From NCBI GenBank assembly GCA_030770535.1, contig JASVEC010000003.1, positions 1 to 64,000 of the forward strand: 64,000 bases of DNA, read 5' to 3'. A program made the translations under genes and the position numbers. Source of the DNA: Batkoa obscura (taxonomy: Eukaryota; Entomophthoromycota; Entomophthoromycetes; Entomophthorales; Batkoaceae). This document shows positions 63,524 through 64,000 of this stretch, in pieces; positions within the stretch are counted from its first letter, which is position 1, and every line of letters starts with the position of its first letter. A model generated the notes under the pieces. The model did not search any database and was not told the DNA's origin. It saw only the letters and a program-made list of their open reading frames with translations.

Positions 63524-64000
63524 TTATTGATCAATAACAGACAACTAAAAAAATAGATTGCATATTAATAAACATCATAATATAAAATAGAATAATAAAC
63601 TTACATAATTTGATGGTGCCATCCCAATTTCATTGTTAATCTTTAATACTTTCCACCAATTCCCTTGTTGATTTAGAATTTCCATAACTTCATTTTTATT
63701 AAAAGAAACTTCTTCTTTGGATTGGGCTTGATAAGAGAAATTAGCTCTTGCTCTAACATAGTTATCTGATCCACTTAAAGTGCCATTTAATTGACTTGAA
63801 TAAGCTGCATTATTTAATCCACTGCTGAATTGGGCGGGATCAAAATCATCATCTTCGTAGCTGATGTTGTTGATGGAGTTGGATACGGGACTTGTTGCTC
63901 CGCTAAAGAAATAATCGGATTGACCGCTAAGGTAATAAGATAAAGTACCTGGATTGCTGGAAACTAGGAGGAGCCAGAAGGACTAAGAAATAGGGTTAAT
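63524..64000 (-). CDS. C-terminal part of an SH3-domain protein (truncated by window edge)
   Basis: Reads leftward from the window end. After an acceptor near 63983 a Ser/Gly/Asn-rich stretch (SGATSPVSNSINNISYEDDD) leads to an SH3 domain: VRARANFSYQAQSKEEVSFN, KNEVMEILNQQGNWWKVLKI and IGMAPSNY. A GTAAGT donor (intron 63545-63604) after SNY joins to LSVIDQ and a stop, giving the usual SNYLxVI ending. Without this splice the frame runs only a few codons further. The upstream portion lies beyond the window, so the protein cannot be named; actin-cytoskeleton or endocytic adaptors commonly end this way. Confidence 0.72.

Overview
This window is nuclear DNA of a very AT-rich, intron-dense eukaryote, most likely an early-diverging fungus. 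The evidence is an external-type alternative NADH dehydrogenase, a Mam33/p32 homologue, fungal-type MCH-like transporter, CSN7, Rsm27/mS33 and Vma12 homologues, and secreted CAP proteins. Introns are short (about 40-80 nt) with GTAAGT-like donors and TAG or sometimes AAG acceptors. An intact intronless rhodopsin-like seven-helix receptor and the extreme AT bias would fit Entomophthoromycotina such as Conidiobolus. That placement is inference; no rRNA or other lineage marker is present.

Layout. 0.4-5.1 kb: exosome subunit CSL4 head-to-head with COP9 subunit CSN7, then the alternative NADH dehydrogenase. 7-9.3 kb: ubiquitin-conjugating enzyme and a PXMP4-like peroxisomal membrane protein. 10.3-16.6 kb: two small foldback transposons, an unrecognised gene piece, an MFS transporter, a secreted CAP protein and tRNA-His guanylyltransferase THG1. 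18.8-31 kb: a receptor, RsfS/Iojap, a RING E3 with AT-hooks and a SUMO-interaction-like motif, NIP7, ATP synthase subunit g, beta carbonic anhydrase, GCN5 acetyltransferase and mitoribosomal mS33. 32-41 kb: FHA-kinase of the Chk2/Rad53 type, uL15, serine hydroxymethyltransferase and quinolinate phosphoribosyltransferase. 41-50.8 kb: unknown membrane protein head-to-head with a kinesin-7-like motor, eL29, a CHORD-CS protein, Mam33 head-to-head with DNMT2, and tRNA-Gly(UCC). 51-54 kb: M17 leucine aminopeptidase. 54-62 kb is an accessory-looking, gene-poor region: a Psq/Tc5-type DNA-binding gene, its decayed paralogue, two more CAP genes, foldback elements and a long AAT microsatellite. 62.5-64 kb: Vma12-like factor and the 3' part of an SH3 protein.

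Most genes are unrelated housekeeping genes with their own promoters; there is no biosynthetic cluster. Loose themes are mitochondrial function (NADH dehydrogenase, ATP20, RsfS, mS33, Mam33), tRNA modification (THG1, DNMT2) and nuclear signalling (GCN5, Chk2-like kinase, RING E3, CSN7).

Most notable observations: exons of 6 and 4 nt in the kinesin P-loop region and of 8 nt in DNMT2, each required to restore frame and family motif; a seven-copy, about 100-bp foldback MITE family whose copies are all flanked by matching dinucleotides (TA, CA or AA); a transposase-derived DNA-binding protein family lacking the DDE domain; and a RING ligase combining AT-hooks, a SUMO-interaction-like motif and a zinc finger. 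No retroviral, LTR, Polinton or other virus-like element was recognised.
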